From Nocardioides terrigena (lineage in GTDB: Bacteria; Actinomycetota; Actinomycetes; Propionibacteriales; Nocardioidaceae), in NCBI RefSeq assembly GCF_003047265.1, contig NZ_PZYY01000001.1, forward strand, positions 744,001 to 808,000: 64,000 bases of DNA, given 5' to 3'. This document shows positions 43,837 through 52,256 of the stretch, one piece after another. A model generated the notes under the pieces. The model searched no databases. It worked only from the letters and a program-made list of their open reading frames with translations, and was not told where the DNA came from. Every line of letters begins with the position of its first letter. The stretch's first letter is position 1. A program made the position numbers and the translations under genes.

Positions 43837-46011
43837 TCAGCCGTGCGAGAAGGTGATCTTCGGCAGCACCCGGGTGAGCCAGCGCGGGCTCCACCAGGCG
43901 GCCTTGCCGGTGAGGCGCAGCATGACGGGCAGCAGCACCAGCCGGACGAGGAAGGCGTCGAGCAGGACGGCGACGCCCAGCACGATGCCCATCTCCTTGG
44001 GCGGCAGCGGGCCGGACAGGGCGAAGGTGAAGAACACCGCGACCATCACCGCGCCGGCGGCGAAGATCACCCGGCCCGAGTGGGCCAGCGAGCCCACCAT
44101 CGCCTCGCGGGGGTCTCCCGAGCGCTCGTAGTGCTCCTTGGCCGACGCCAGCAGGAAGACCGTGTAGTCCATCGCGATGGCGAAGATCATCGCGAAGAAG
44201 AACACCGGGGCCCAGGCGTCGAGGAAGCCCTGGGACTCGAACCCGAGCAGGTCCGCGCCGTACCCCTCCTGGAAGACCAGACGGGCGACACCGAAGGCCG
44301 CGGCCGTGGACAGCAGGCTGGCCAGGGTCCCGAGCAGCGAGATCAGCGGGGCCTGGAGGGCGACCAGCAGGAGCAGGAAGCCGAGGGCCAGGACGACGCC
44401 GATGACGAGGGGGGTGGACTCATCGAGCTGGGTCTTGAGGTCGAGGTTCTCCACCGCGGCGCCGCCGACCAGGGCCGACTCCGGCAGGTCGTCGCGCAGC
44501 CGGTCGACGGTCGCGCCGAGCTCGGGGTCCGAGGGGTCGACGGTCGGCACGGCCTGGATGAGCACCAGGTCACTGTCGTCGGCCGCGGGCTGGGCGGGCA
44601 TGGCGCCGGCGATGCCGGGGTCCGCGGCCAGTGCCTCGCTCGTGGCGTCCGCCTCGGAGCGGTTCGCGACCACCTGGAGGGTGCCGGGAGCGCCGTCACC
44701 GAAGGCGTCCTTGACCTGGTCGTAGCCGACGCGCGCGCTGGCCTCCTCGGGCAGCACCTGGATGGAGGGCATGGCCGTCCGGAGGCCGAGGACCGGGGCG
44801 GCCAGGGCGAGCAGGACGATGAGCGAGGCCAGGCCGAAGGCCACCGGACGCTTCCAGAGGCGCTCGCCCCAGGCCGCGAACCGCGGCGAGCGGTGCTCAC
44901 CGGTGTGGACCCACTTCAGGGCCAGCTTGTTGATCCGGTGGTCGAGCTTGAAGAGCACGAGCGGGAGCAGCGTCAGCGTGGCGGCCAGCACGAAGGTGAC
45001 CGCGAGCATGATGCCGCCGGCCATCGACCGGAAGGCGGGCGAGGGCACGAGCATCACGGCCGACAGCGAGACGAGCACGGTGATGCCGGACAGCAGGACG
45101 GCCTTGCCGGCGGTGTCCATCGTCTCCGCGATCGCCTGCCGCGGGGTCTCGTGGTGGCCCATCCGGGCCGCCCGGAAGCGCACCACCAGGAAGAGCGCGT
45201 AGTCGATGCCGAGCGCGAGGGCGAACATCATCGCGAAGTTCATCGCCCAGATCGAGACGGGCACGAGCTCGTTGATGAGCACCAGGGAGCCGGCCGAGGC
45301 GACGAGGCCGGCGAGGGTCAGGATGAGGGGCAGGCCGGCGGCGACGAGGGCGCCGAAGGCGAGCACGAGGATCGCCATGGTCACCGGCCAGGAGATCATC
45401 TCGGACTTGAGCATCGCGTCGAGGTTGGCCTCGTTGAAGTCCGACCAGAGCAGGGAGGCGCCGGTCGGGTTGACCTCGATGCCGTCACCGGAGAGGGCTT
45501 CGAGCTCGCCCTTGATGTCGTCGGCGACGCGCACCATCTCGTTGGGGTCGGCACCCGCGCCGGCCAGGATCACGGCGGTCTCGCCGTCCTGGCTGAGGGA
45601 GGCTCCCGGCTGCGGCGCGATGACGTCCGCGATGCGCGGCTCGTCCTCGAGCAGGGCGGTCGCCTCGGCCAGCACGTCCTGGCCGCGACCCTCGGTCACC
45701 GGGCCGTCGGCGCTGTGCACGACGACCTGGATGGCCGAGCTGGCGTTGCCGCCGAAGCTCTCCTGGGCCAGCTCGCGCACGGCGACGGACTCCGAGCCGT
45801 CGGCCTGCCAGCCGGCGCCGGACAGGTTGGCCTCGACCTTGGGCGCGAAGGCGCCGAGGCCGACGATGAGCAGCAGCCACACGCCGGCGGTGATCCGGCG
45901 GTGGTGGGTGACCCACACACCGAGGCGGCCGAGGGGGCCGGGGCGGTAGCCGAGGCCGTCGGGGTCGGGGGAGGGAAGGGCAGCGTGGCGGCGGGTGGCC
46001 GTCGACGTCAT
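43837..46011 (-). CDS. MMPL/RND-type transporter
   Basis: 724 residues, about 12 helices in two repeats, each with a large extracytoplasmic loop after its first helix. The family text FALALGIDYALFLVVRFRAAR and FFFAMIFAIAMDYTVFLLAS gives the conserved charged residues in helices 4 and 10 that carry protons. MMPL proteins export lipids, siderophores or drugs; the substrate is unknown. Confidence 0.9.
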   Translation of the reverse strand: MTSTATRRHAALPSPDPDGLGYRPGPLGRLGVWVTHHRRITAGVWLLLIVGLGAFAPKVEANLSGAGWQADGSESVAVRELAQESFGGNASSAIQVVVHSADGPVTEGRGQDVLAEATALLEDEPRIADVIAPQPGASLSQDGETAVILAGAGADPNEMVRVADDIKGELEALSGDGIEVNPTGASLLWSDFNEANLDAMLKSEMISWPVTMAILVLAFGALVAAGLPLILTLAGLVASAGSLVLINELVPVSIWAMNFAMMFALALGIDYALFLVVRFRAARMGHHETPRQAIAETMDTAGKAVLLSGITVLVSLSAVMLVPSPAFRSMAGGIMLAVTFVLAATLTLLPLVLFKLDHRINKLALKWVHTGEHRSPRFAAWGERLWKRPVAFGLASLIVLLALAAPVLGLRTAMPSIQVLPEEASARVGYDQVKDAFGDGAPGTLQVVANRSEADATSEALAADPGIAGAMPAQPAADDSDLVLIQAVPTVDPSDPELGATVDRLRDDLPESALVGGAAVENLDLKTQLDESTPLVIGVVLALGFLLLLVALQAPLISLLGTLASLLSTAAAFGVARLVFQEGYGADLLGFESQGFLDAWAPVFFFAMIFAIAMDYTVFLLASAKEHYERSGDPREAMVGSLAHSGRVIFAAGAVMVAVFFTFALSGPLPPKEMGIVLGVAVLLDAFLVRLVLLPVMLRLTGKAAWWSPRWLTRVLPKITFSHG

Positions 46012-46081
46012 GGGAAGGCTCTCTCTGCTCGAGGATCGTGGGTTCAGGTCGTGCGGGAACGGGGTCGTGCTGGATCGGGGG

Positions 46082-46909
46082 TCAGACGAGGGCGGGCAGG
46101 GCCTGGACGGCGGTGTACGCCGCGACGGCCAGGACGAGCCCGGTGAAGGCGGCCGACAGGCGACGGGTGTCCGCCCGGTCGGCGATCCGGGCGCCGACGA
46201 CGGCGGCCACGGCCGCGGCCGCGGTGAGTGCGACGACCGGCCACCAGTCGGGGGCCACGCCGCTGCCGGCGCGGGCCAGCAGCGCGACGCCGCTGGTCAG
46301 GGTGATGACGACGAGCGACGTGCCGGCGGCGTACTCCATCGGCAGGCTGAGGGCCACGAGCAGCGCCGGGACGACGAGGAACCCGCCGCCCACGCCCAGG
46401 AAGCCGGTCAGCAGGCCGACGGCCGTCGCAGTGACGAGCACCTTGAGGGCCCGCGGGCACTGGCAGGCGAAGGTCGGGCTGAAGGTGATGATCGGGTCGT
46501 CGAGGACCGGTCGCCGGGCGGTCCGGTCGGCGGGGTCGGCGTGCCGGCCGCGCCACTGGCGCACGGCGAGGAGGGTGCCGACGGCGAGCATCAGCACCGC
46601 GAAGGCGCCGAGCAGCACCGCCTCGGGGACGGCGGCCGAGGCCCGTGCCCCGGCGATCGCGCCGCCGGTCGCGACGAGGCCGAAGGCCACTCCGCGGGCG
46701 AGCAGGACGTTGCCCGCGCGGTACGCCGCGACGGCCCCGACGAGCGACGTCACCCCGACCACCACCAGCGACCCGGTGGTGGCCTGGGCTGGGCTCTGTT
46801 CGAGGGCGTAGACCAGCACCGGGACCGCCAGGATGGAGCCGCCCCCGCCGAGCGCGCCCAGGCTGAGCCCGATGAGCGCGCCGGCGACGACGGCGAGGAG
46901 CAGGGTCAC
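46082..46909 (-). CDS. TauE/SafE-family (sulfite) exporter
   Basis: 275 residues, eight helices. The family signature LSLGALGGGGSILAVPVLVY and its repeat LTGFLGVGGGFLVVPALLVA are present. A cytosolic loop between repeats contains CQC. TauE proteins export sulfite or other sulfur anions. The GTG overlaps the stop of the persulfide dioxygenase gene (GTGA), which suits export of the sulfite that enzyme would produce. Confidence 0.9.
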   Translation of the reverse strand: MTLLLAVVAGALIGLSLGALGGGGSILAVPVLVYALEQSPAQATTGSLVVVGVTSLVGAVAAYRAGNVLLARGVAFGLVATGGAIAGARASAAVPEAVLLGAFAVLMLAVGTLLAVRQWRGRHADPADRTARRPVLDDPIITFSPTFACQCPRALKVLVTATAVGLLTGFLGVGGGFLVVPALLVALSLPMEYAAGTSLVVITLTSGVALLARAGSGVAPDWWPVVALTAAAAVAAVVGARIADRADTRRLSAAFTGLVLAVAAYTAVQALPALV

Positions 46910-48285
46910 GCCTCGGGCCCCACCAGGTGCAGCCCGACCTGCTCGGCGTTGTCGAAGGAGTCGTCGATGGCGACCAGCGAACGGCCGGCCGCGTCGAGCA
47001 TCGAGGCCGCGACGGAGGCGCGGTAGCCCCCGGCGCAGTGCACCCACACCTCGCCCGCGGGCACGTCGGCGAGGCGGTCCCAGAGCTCGTGGAGCGGGAT
47101 GTTGACCGCCCCGTCGATGCGCGCGGCGTCGTGCTCGTCCGCCCGGCGCACGTCCAGGACGACCACCTCGCGGTGGTGCCGCACCTGGGCGAGGTCGGCG
47201 AAGGTCGCCGTGGCGAACGAGCTCAGCTCGCGGTCGCTCCAGTCCTCGGGCTTGCCGGTCGCGTGGGCGGCCGGTCGGTCGATGCCGATCCGGACCAGCT
47301 CGCGCTGTGCCTCGGCCACGTCCTCGGCGGTCTCGCCGAGGAGGGTGATCGGGGTGCCCCAGGCGACCAGCCAGCCGAGGTACGTCGCGAAGCCGCCGTC
47401 CAGCCCGAAGTTGAGCGTGCCGGGTGCGTGGCCCGCGGCGAACGCCGTACGGCTGCGCAGGTCCACCACCCACTCGCCGGCCTCGATGCGCCGCCGCAGC
47501 TCGGCCGCGTCGGCGACCGCCGGGGCGGAGAGGTCGGGCTCGGAGGGCCCGGCGGCGTTGGCCGGGGCCATGTGGGCGTAGTAGGCCGGCCACGGGCCGA
47601 GGCCGGCCAGCAGCTCGTCGACGTAGGTCTGCTCGTCCTGGGTCAGGACGGGGTTGGCCTGCTTCTCCCGGCCGATGGTCGAGGAGCTCGCGTCCGACTG
47701 GGTGGCCGAGCAGAACGAGCCGAAGCCGTGCGTCGGGAAGACCTCCGCGTCGTCGGGCAGCAGCTCGGCCAGCCGGTGGGCGGACGCGTGCTGGTGGCGG
47801 ACCAGGTCGTGGGTGTGGTCGGGACCGAGGAGGTCCGGGCGACCGGTCGCGCCGTACAGCAGGGAGCCGCCGGAGAAGACGCCGACCGACTGGTCGAGTC
47901 CTGCGCCGGTGTCCGTCAGGGCGTAGGAGAGGTGGGTGAACGTGTGGCCGGGGGTCGCCAGCGCGGTGACGCGCATACGTCCACCCACCTCGACGACCTG
48001 TCCGTCCGCCAGGGGGGTGCGGATGAAGGACACGTCGTCCTCGCCGTTGACGAGGTACTGGGCACCGGTGCGCTCCGCGAGGGCGAAGCCGCCGGTGACG
48101 TAGTCGTTGTGGATGTGGGTCTCGAAGACGTGGGTGAGGCGCACGCCGTGCTCGTCGAGCAGGGCGAGGACGCGGTCGATGTCGCGCTGCGGGTCGACCA
48201 CGAACGCGACCTCGCCGTCGTGCACGAGGTAGCTGCGGTCGCCGAGCGTGGGCGTCTCGATCGGGACGATGGTGAGGTCGGCCAT
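46906..48285 (-). CDS. CstB-like persulfide dioxygenase (MBL plus two rhodanese domains)
   Basis: 459 residues. The metallo-beta-lactamase domain has H57, H59, D61 (THIHNDYVTGG), H114 (ATPGHTFTH), D151 and H186, the ETHE1/CstB iron-site set. Rhodanese 1 (about 255-345) lacks a catalytic Cys, while rhodanese 2 has C417 in VHCAGGYRASVAAS. It should oxidise low-molecular-weight persulfides to sulfite and thiosulfate. It lies between a stand-alone rhodanese and TauE, in a three-gene operon read away from the CstR operators. Confidence 0.9.
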   Translation of the reverse strand: MADLTIVPIETPTLGDRSYLVHDGEVAFVVDPQRDIDRVLALLDEHGVRLTHVFETHIHNDYVTGGFALAERTGAQYLVNGEDDVSFIRTPLADGQVVEVGGRMRVTALATPGHTFTHLSYALTDTGAGLDQSVGVFSGGSLLYGATGRPDLLGPDHTHDLVRHQHASAHRLAELLPDDAEVFPTHGFGSFCSATQSDASSSTIGREKQANPVLTQDEQTYVDELLAGLGPWPAYYAHMAPANAAGPSEPDLSAPAVADAAELRRRIEAGEWVVDLRSRTAFAAGHAPGTLNFGLDGGFATYLGWLVAWGTPITLLGETAEDVAEAQRELVRIGIDRPAAHATGKPEDWSDRELSSFATATFADLAQVRHHREVVVLDVRRADEHDAARIDGAVNIPLHELWDRLADVPAGEVWVHCAGGYRASVAASMLDAAGRSLVAIDDSFDNAEQVGLHLVGPEA

Positions 48286-48602
48286 CACAGACCCACCCCC
48301 ACCGAGCGGCCGGACTCGATCCAGCCGCGGGTGCCGCCCGCCACCGACACGGCGTCGAAGCCGGAGGCGACGAGGAGGTCGGTCATGGCCTTCGAGCGGT
48401 TGCCCGAGGCGCAGATGACGTGGACGCGGGCGGACCGGTCGATCTCGTCGAGGCGGGAGGCCAGCTGGCCCATGGGCAGGAGGACCGCACCGGGCACGTG
48501 GGCCTGGGCGTACTCCGCCCGCTCGCGGACGTCGATGGTCACGCCGGAATCGCGCTCGGCGGCGTACGCCTCGAGCGAGATCTCGGGAGTCTGGTCGGAC
48601 AT
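48285..48602 (-). CDS. Single-domain rhodanese
   Basis: 105 residues, one rhodanese domain: VTIDVRERAEYAQAHVPGAV and the active-site loop ICASGNRSKAMTDL with the catalytic Cys. It is the first gene of the left operon and overlaps the persulfide dioxygenase (TGATG). It probably hands sulfane sulfur between thiols in the cytosol, feeding the dioxygenase. Confidence 0.92.
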   Translation of the reverse strand: MSDQTPEISLEAYAAERDSGVTIDVRERAEYAQAHVPGAVLLPMGQLASRLDEIDRSARVHVICASGNRSKAMTDLLVASGFDAVSVAGGTRGWIESGRSVGVGL

Positions 48603-48635
48603 GCGGTTCCTCTCTGCGGTGCGGTTCTCGGGCTG

Positions 48636-48690
48636 TTGAGAAATACCCTAGGGGGTATGTACGATGAATGCAAAACACCCCCGGGGGTAT
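48636..48690. promoter_or_regulatory. Divergent control region with two CstR-type operators
   Basis: For the rightward genes, TTGAGA (48636-48641) and TACGAT (48660-48665) are separated by 18 bp. The spacer contains the dyad ATACCCTAGGGGGTAT (48643-48658). A second dyad ACACCCCCGGGGGTAT (48675-48690) lies 16 bp on and may serve the leftward rhodanese operon. The pattern is the known CsoR/CstR operator shape. Confidence 0.8.
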
Positions 48691-48735
48691 TCCACCGTCC
48701 TAGGGGAATCGACGGATCGAGGAGATGATCGGCGG

Positions 48736-49134
48736 ATGGACTACACGCTGAGCACGACACTGGCCCTGCCGTACGACGACGCGGTCGCCGCGACGAGGGA
48801 GGCGCTGGCCGACCAGGGATTCGGCATCCTCACGGAGATCGACCTGGCGGCCACCATGAAGGCCAAGCTCGACGTGGAGCTGCCGGCCCAGGTGATCCTG
48901 GGCGCGTGCCGCCCGCCCCTCGCCTACGAAGCGATCCAGGTCGACCCCTCGATCGCCGCCGTGCTGCCCTGCAACGTGGTGGTCCGGTCGATAGACGAGG
49001 GCACCACGGTCGTGGAGGCCTTCGACCCGGCCGTCATGATGGGGATGTCCGACCAGCCCGCCCTCGGTCGCGTTGCCACGGACGCCCGCCAGCGCATCAC
49101 CGCGGCACTCGCCGCGCTCACCCAGGAGGACTGA
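48736..49134 (+). CDS. DUF302 domain protein
   Basis: 132 residues, a complete DUF302 domain: VAATREALADQGFGILTEID, LGACRPPLAYEAIQVDP and LLPCNVVVR-like text (VLPCNVVVRS). The two conserved cysteines suggest a thiol or sulfur function, and the family frequently accompanies persulfide genes. It is cotranscribed with the CstR-like regulator, whose ATG overlaps its stop by one base (TGATG). Confidence 0.88.
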   Translation: MDYTLSTTLALPYDDAVAATREALADQGFGILTEIDLAATMKAKLDVELPAQVILGACRPPLAYEAIQVDPSIAAVLPCNVVVRSIDEGTTVVEAFDPAVMMGMSDQPALGRVATDARQRITAALAALTQED

Positions 49135-49397
49135 TGGAGCTCGACCCCACCGAGATGACCCCCGTCATCAACCGCATCAAGCGGGCCCAGGGCCAGCTGG
49201 CCGGCGTGCTGCGCCTGCTCGAGGAGGGGCGCGACTGCGAGGACGTCGTCACCCAGCTCGCCGCCGTGTCCAAGGCGCTGGACCGGGCCGGCTTCGCCAT
49301 CGTGGCCAGCGGACTCCAGCAGTGCCTGACGGCCGGCGACGGCATCGACGGCGTGGACGTCAAGAAGATGGAGAAGCTCTTCCTGTCCCTCGCCTGA
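49134..49397 (+). CDS. CstR-like persulfide-sensing repressor (CsoR/FrmR family)
   Basis: 87 residues, all-helical CsoR/DUF156 fold: INRIKRAQGQLAGVLRLLEE is the diagnostic helix. C35 (EGRDCEDV) and C64 (LQQCL) have the 29-residue spacing of the CsoR copper ligands. The position of the copper-ligand His is glycine (G60), as expected for a CstR-type dithiol sensor rather than a copper sensor. It should repress the sulfur operons until persulfide crosslinks the cysteines. The operators nearby support this. Confidence 0.87.
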   Translation: MELDPTEMTPVINRIKRAQGQLAGVLRLLEEGRDCEDVVTQLAAVSKALDRAGFAIVASGLQQCLTAGDGIDGVDVKKMEKLFLSLA

Positions 49398-49402
49398 GGG
49401 AG

Positions 49403-49428
49403 GGGTGGTCGGCCGGGTCCGGCCACCC
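49403..49428 (+). terminator. Terminator hairpin after cstR
   Basis: Arms GGGTGGTCGG (49403-49412) and CCGGCCACCC (49419-49428) pair over 10 bp with one G-U, loop CCGGGT. It lies 5 nt after the stop and separates the CstR unit from the ArsR-rhodanese operon. Confidence 0.7.
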
Positions 49429-49434
49429 ATGTCC

Positions 49435-49460
49435 TACGATCCTCCAAAGATCTTTGGAGG
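49435..49460 (+). promoter_or_regulatory. Perfect 20-bp palindromic operator over the ArsR-rhodanese ribosome binding site
   Basis: TACGAT (49435-49440) is a -10 box, followed at once by the perfect palindrome CCTCCAAAGATCTTTGGAGG (49441-49460). Its right end, GGAGG, is also the ribosome binding site one base before the ATG at 49462. A repressor here would block initiation, and the same RNA could fold to hide the ribosome binding site. Confidence 0.8.
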
Positions 49461-49461
49461 A

Positions 49462-50139
49462 ATGGTGGACAGAGACGATCGCAGGTCCCGCGTGTTCGAC
49501 GAGCTGGCCGTCGTGGGCAAGGCCTTCGGCAGCGCCAAGCGACTCGAGCTCGTCGAGCTGCTCGCTCAGGGTGAACGCACCGTCGAAGCGCTGGCGCGCG
49601 CTGCCGACATGGGCGTCAGCACCGCATCGGCGCACCTGCAGGTGCTCAAGCTGGCCAACCTGGTCGCCACCCGGCGTGAGGGGACCAAGGTCCACTACCG
49701 CCTGGCCGGCGACGACGTGGCCCGGCTGTACGCCGCGATGCGTGCCGTGGCCCGGGAGCGTTCCGCCGACGTCGGTCGCGCCCTGGACGCCTACCTGAAC
49801 ATCCCCGGCTCCGACGAGGTCGGGCTGGTCGGCCGCGACGAGCTCCAGGGGCTGCTGGGGTCGGGCGCGATCACGCTGCTGGACGTGCGTCCTCGCGAGG
49901 AGTTCCTCGCTGGGCACATCCCCGGCGCCCGGAGTGTGCCGCTGGGGACCCTCGCCGACGAGGCGGGTGGCCTGCGCGGGGCGCCGTCGGTCGTCGCCTA
50001 CTGTCGCGGCAGCTTCTGCGTGATGGCGCACGACGCTGTCCGCCTCCTCGGTGGCGAGGGGGTCGAGGCGCGGCGACTCGAGGACGGCATGCTCGAGTGG
50101 CGCTCGGCCGGACTCCCCGTCCTGGAGGGTGTCGCGTGA
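49462..50139 (+). CDS. ArsR-family regulator fused to a rhodanese domain
   Basis: 225 residues. The ArsR winged helix (about 10-95) has SAKRLELVELLAQGERTVEA and the recognition helix MGVSTASAHLQVLKLANLVA, but no cysteine. The rhodanese domain (about 120-222) has LLDVRPREEFLAGHIPGARS and the loop YCRGSFCVMAHDAVR with C181 and C186. Sensing is therefore likely to occur in the rhodanese domain, by persulfide or disulfide at these cysteines, unlike metal-sensing ArsR proteins. It heads a thiol-redox operon and is probably autoregulated by the palindrome. Confidence 0.88.
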   Translation: MVDRDDRRSRVFDELAVVGKAFGSAKRLELVELLAQGERTVEALARAADMGVSTASAHLQVLKLANLVATRREGTKVHYRLAGDDVARLYAAMRAVARERSADVGRALDAYLNIPGSDEVGLVGRDELQGLLGSGAITLLDVRPREEFLAGHIPGARSVPLGTLADEAGGLRGAPSVVAYCRGSFCVMAHDAVRLLGGEGVEARRLEDGMLEWRSAGLPVLEGVA

Positions 50140-50615
50140 GGGCGGTGATGGGCGTCCTGGTCGCCTGGCCCGCCCGCCGCTGGCTGGTCGCGCTGGCCGC
50201 GACCGCGGTCTTCGTCCTGCTCGTGGCGGTGCCGACCGACCTGGTCGACACCCCGGTGTTCGGGCGCGAGATCCCACCGACGTGGTGGGCGTGGCCGGCG
50301 CTGCTGGTGTCCTCGCTGCTCGGGGGACTCCTCACCGCGACGTACGTGCGAGCCCCGTCCCAGCCCGACCGCGCCTCGAGCCGCCGCGGTGGGTGGGTCG
50401 GTGGCCTGCTCACCTACTTCGCCGTGGGCTGTCCGGTGTGCAACAAGCTCGTCCTCCTTGCCCTCGGCAGCGCCGGTGCGATCACGTGGTTCGAGCCGTT
50501 CCAGCCCGTTCTCCAGGGCGTTGCCGTCCTGGTCCTGCTCTGGGCGCTGCGCAGCCGGCTGCTCGGAGAGCTGTCCTGTCCCACCACCGAGTCCGGAGTC
50601 CTCGCCCGTGCCTGA
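50136..50615 (+). CDS. Membrane protein with a CPVC thiol motif
   Basis: 159 residues, four helices: LVALAATAVFVLLVAVP, WWAWPALLVSSLLGGLLTA, GLLTYFAVGCPVCNKLVLLA and LQGVAVLVLLWALRS. C99 and C102 form a CPVC motif within or at the edge of helix 3, suggesting membrane dithiol exchange. I know no named family. GTG overlaps the ArsR-rhodanese stop (GTGA); the DsbA-like gene overlaps its end by 8 bp. Position suggests a partner of the DsbA-like and CcdA proteins. Confidence 0.8.
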   Translation: MRAVMGVLVAWPARRWLVALAATAVFVLLVAVPTDLVDTPVFGREIPPTWWAWPALLVSSLLGGLLTATYVRAPSQPDRASSRRGGWVGGLLTYFAVGCPVCNKLVLLALGSAGAITWFEPFQPVLQGVAVLVLLWALRSRLLGELSCPTTESGVLARA

Positions 50616-51327
50616 TCGCCGCAAGAGTCCCGTTGTCCCTCTCGTCATCGCCGTGATCGCCGCGGTCGCGCTGGCCGTGGTCCTCGTCCGGGGAGGTGAT
50701 GAGGAGGCCGCGAAGGAGGGCGCCGCCACCGGTTCGGCGCCCGCGTCCACGTCGACGGCGCCACCCGAGACATGGGAGCAGCTCGTGCGCAGGGACCCCG
50801 ACGACCCGATGGCGCTCGGTGACGTGGACGCGCCGGTCGTGATGATCGCCTACTCCGAGTTCCAGTGCCCGTTCTGCGGCAAGTTCGCCCGCGACACCGA
50901 GCCCGCACTGGTGGAGAAGTACGTCGAGGACGGGACGCTGCGCATCGAGTGGCGCGACTTCCCCTACCTCGGCCCGGAGTCGTCCCTGGCTGCGCAGGGT
51001 GGTCGTGCCGCCGCCGCGCAGGACCGGTTCTGGGAGTTCGAGGAGGCCATGTACGCCGACCAGCTGCCCCCCAACAGCGGCAGGCTGGACGAGGGCCACC
51101 TCGTCTCGGTCGCCGAGAAGATCGGTCTCGACGTCGACAGGTTCCGTGAGGACCTCGCCTCCCCAGACGTCGAGAGGGCCGTCGAGGAGGACTTCGCGGA
51201 GGGCCAGGCCATCGGGGTGACCGGCACGCCGGCGTTCGTGGTCAACGGAGTCCCGGTGATCGGCGCGCAGCCCACCGAGGTCTTCGAGCAGACGATCGAG
51301 AAGGCGGCCGAGGACGCGGGATCGTGA
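50608..51327 (+). CDS. Membrane-anchored DsbA-like thiol oxidoreductase
   Basis: 239 residues. A single N-terminal helix (VPLVIAVIAAVALAVVLVRG) anchors a DsbA-like thioredoxin domain outside the membrane. The active site CPFC is at 87-90 in SEFQCPFCGKFARD and the cis-Pro loop is VTGTPAFVVNG. It would form or isomerise disulfides in exported proteins. GTG at 50608 overlaps the previous gene; CcdA starts at its stop (GTGA). Confidence 0.9.
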   Translation: MPDRRKSPVVPLVIAVIAAVALAVVLVRGGDEEAAKEGAATGSAPASTSTAPPETWEQLVRRDPDDPMALGDVDAPVVMIAYSEFQCPFCGKFARDTEPALVEKYVEDGTLRIEWRDFPYLGPESSLAAQGGRAAAAQDRFWEFEEAMYADQLPPNSGRLDEGHLVSVAEKIGLDVDRFREDLASPDVERAVEEDFAEGQAIGVTGTPAFVVNGVPVIGAQPTEVFEQTIEKAAEDAGS

Positions 51328-52166
51328 GCGAGGTGGGAGTGCTGGCCGCCTTCGCGGCCGGGATCCTGGCGCTGCTGTCACCGTGCAGCGCGCTGCTGCT
51401 GCCCTCGTTCTTCGCCTATGCCTTCGCCAGTGGCCGCGCGCTGGTCGCGCGTACCTTCGTCTTCTACGTCGGCCTGCTGGTGACCCTGGTGCCGCTCGGC
51501 ACGGGAGCCAGTGCGGCGTCATCCCTCTTCTACGGCCACCGTCCGCTGCTCATCGCGATCGCGGGGTGGGCGATCATCGCCCTCGGTGTGCTGCAGCTGC
51601 TCGGTCGAGGTTTCGCGGTGCCGGGTGCCCGGCGGCTCCAGTCCCTCGTCGCCTCGCGCGGGGACGACGGATGGCTCTCCACGCTGCTCCTCGGCGCCGT
51701 CTACGGACTCGCCGGATTCTGCTCGGGTCCGGTCCTGGGTGCGATCCTGACCGTGGCGGCCACCCAGGAGTCCCCGTGGCAGGGCGGCGCGCTGCTGGCG
51801 GTGTACGCCCTCGGCATGGCGGCCCCGCTACTGCTCCTGGCGGCGGCCTGGGACCGCTTCGACCTCGGCAGTCGCCGCTGGTTGCGTGGTCGCACGCTGG
51901 CAGTCGGCGCCCTCCGCGTGCACACCACGTCGCTGGTGGCCGGCCTGCTCTTCATCGCTGTCGGAGTCGTGTTCCTCCGCTACGACGGCACGGCAGGGCT
52001 GACGGGTTCGCTGGGAATGGGCGACCTCACCGATGTCGAGTACGCCGCGCAACAGGCCGTCACCGAGTGGGCGGCGTACCTCCCTTCCTGGGTCCTCCCC
52101 CTGGCCGTGGCGCTCGTCGCCGGTGTGGTGGCCTGGCGCCGCCGCACCCCGCGAACGCCAGCTTGA
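51324..52166 (+). CDS. CcdA/DsbD-type membrane thiol transporter
   Basis: 280 residues, six to seven helices. The paired cysteines are C21 in LSPCSALLLPSFF and the one in YGLAGFCSGPVLGAIL, the two conserved positions that CcdA uses to pass reducing equivalents from cytosolic thioredoxin to extracytoplasmic acceptors. It is the last gene of the ArsR-rhodanese operon. A thioredoxin gene behind its own CstR-type operator follows. Confidence 0.88.
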   Translation: MSEVGVLAAFAAGILALLSPCSALLLPSFFAYAFASGRALVARTFVFYVGLLVTLVPLGTGASAASSLFYGHRPLLIAIAGWAIIALGVLQLLGRGFAVPGARRLQSLVASRGDDGWLSTLLLGAVYGLAGFCSGPVLGAILTVAATQESPWQGGALLAVYALGMAAPLLLLAAAWDRFDLGSRRWLRGRTLAVGALRVHTTSLVAGLLFIAVGVVFLRYDGTAGLTGSLGMGDLTDVEYAAQQAVTEWAAYLPSWVLPLAVALVAGVVAWRRRTPRTPA

Positions 52167-52191
52167 AAATACCCCCGGGGGTATCTAGTCT
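52163..52191 (+). promoter_or_regulatory. Promoter with perfect CstR-type operator in its spacer
   Basis: TTGAAA (52163-52168), 17-bp spacer, TAGTCT (52186-52191). The spacer is almost entirely the perfect palindrome ATACCCCCGGGGGTAT (52169-52184), the clean version of the two sites at 48643 and 48675. It precedes the thioredoxin and MFS genes and overlaps the end of ccdA by nothing but 2 bp of distance. Confidence 0.85.
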
Positions 52192-52256
52192 TGAAGAAAC
52201 CCCCGGGGTCGGGTGCCACATCCGACATCCACCCCGGCCGACCGAAGGAGGACCCC

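Noticed and set aside
49134..49397. Copper sensor CsoR
   Set aside because: The copper-ligand His position is Gly60, no copper ATPase or chaperone is nearby, and the neighbours are persulfide genes.
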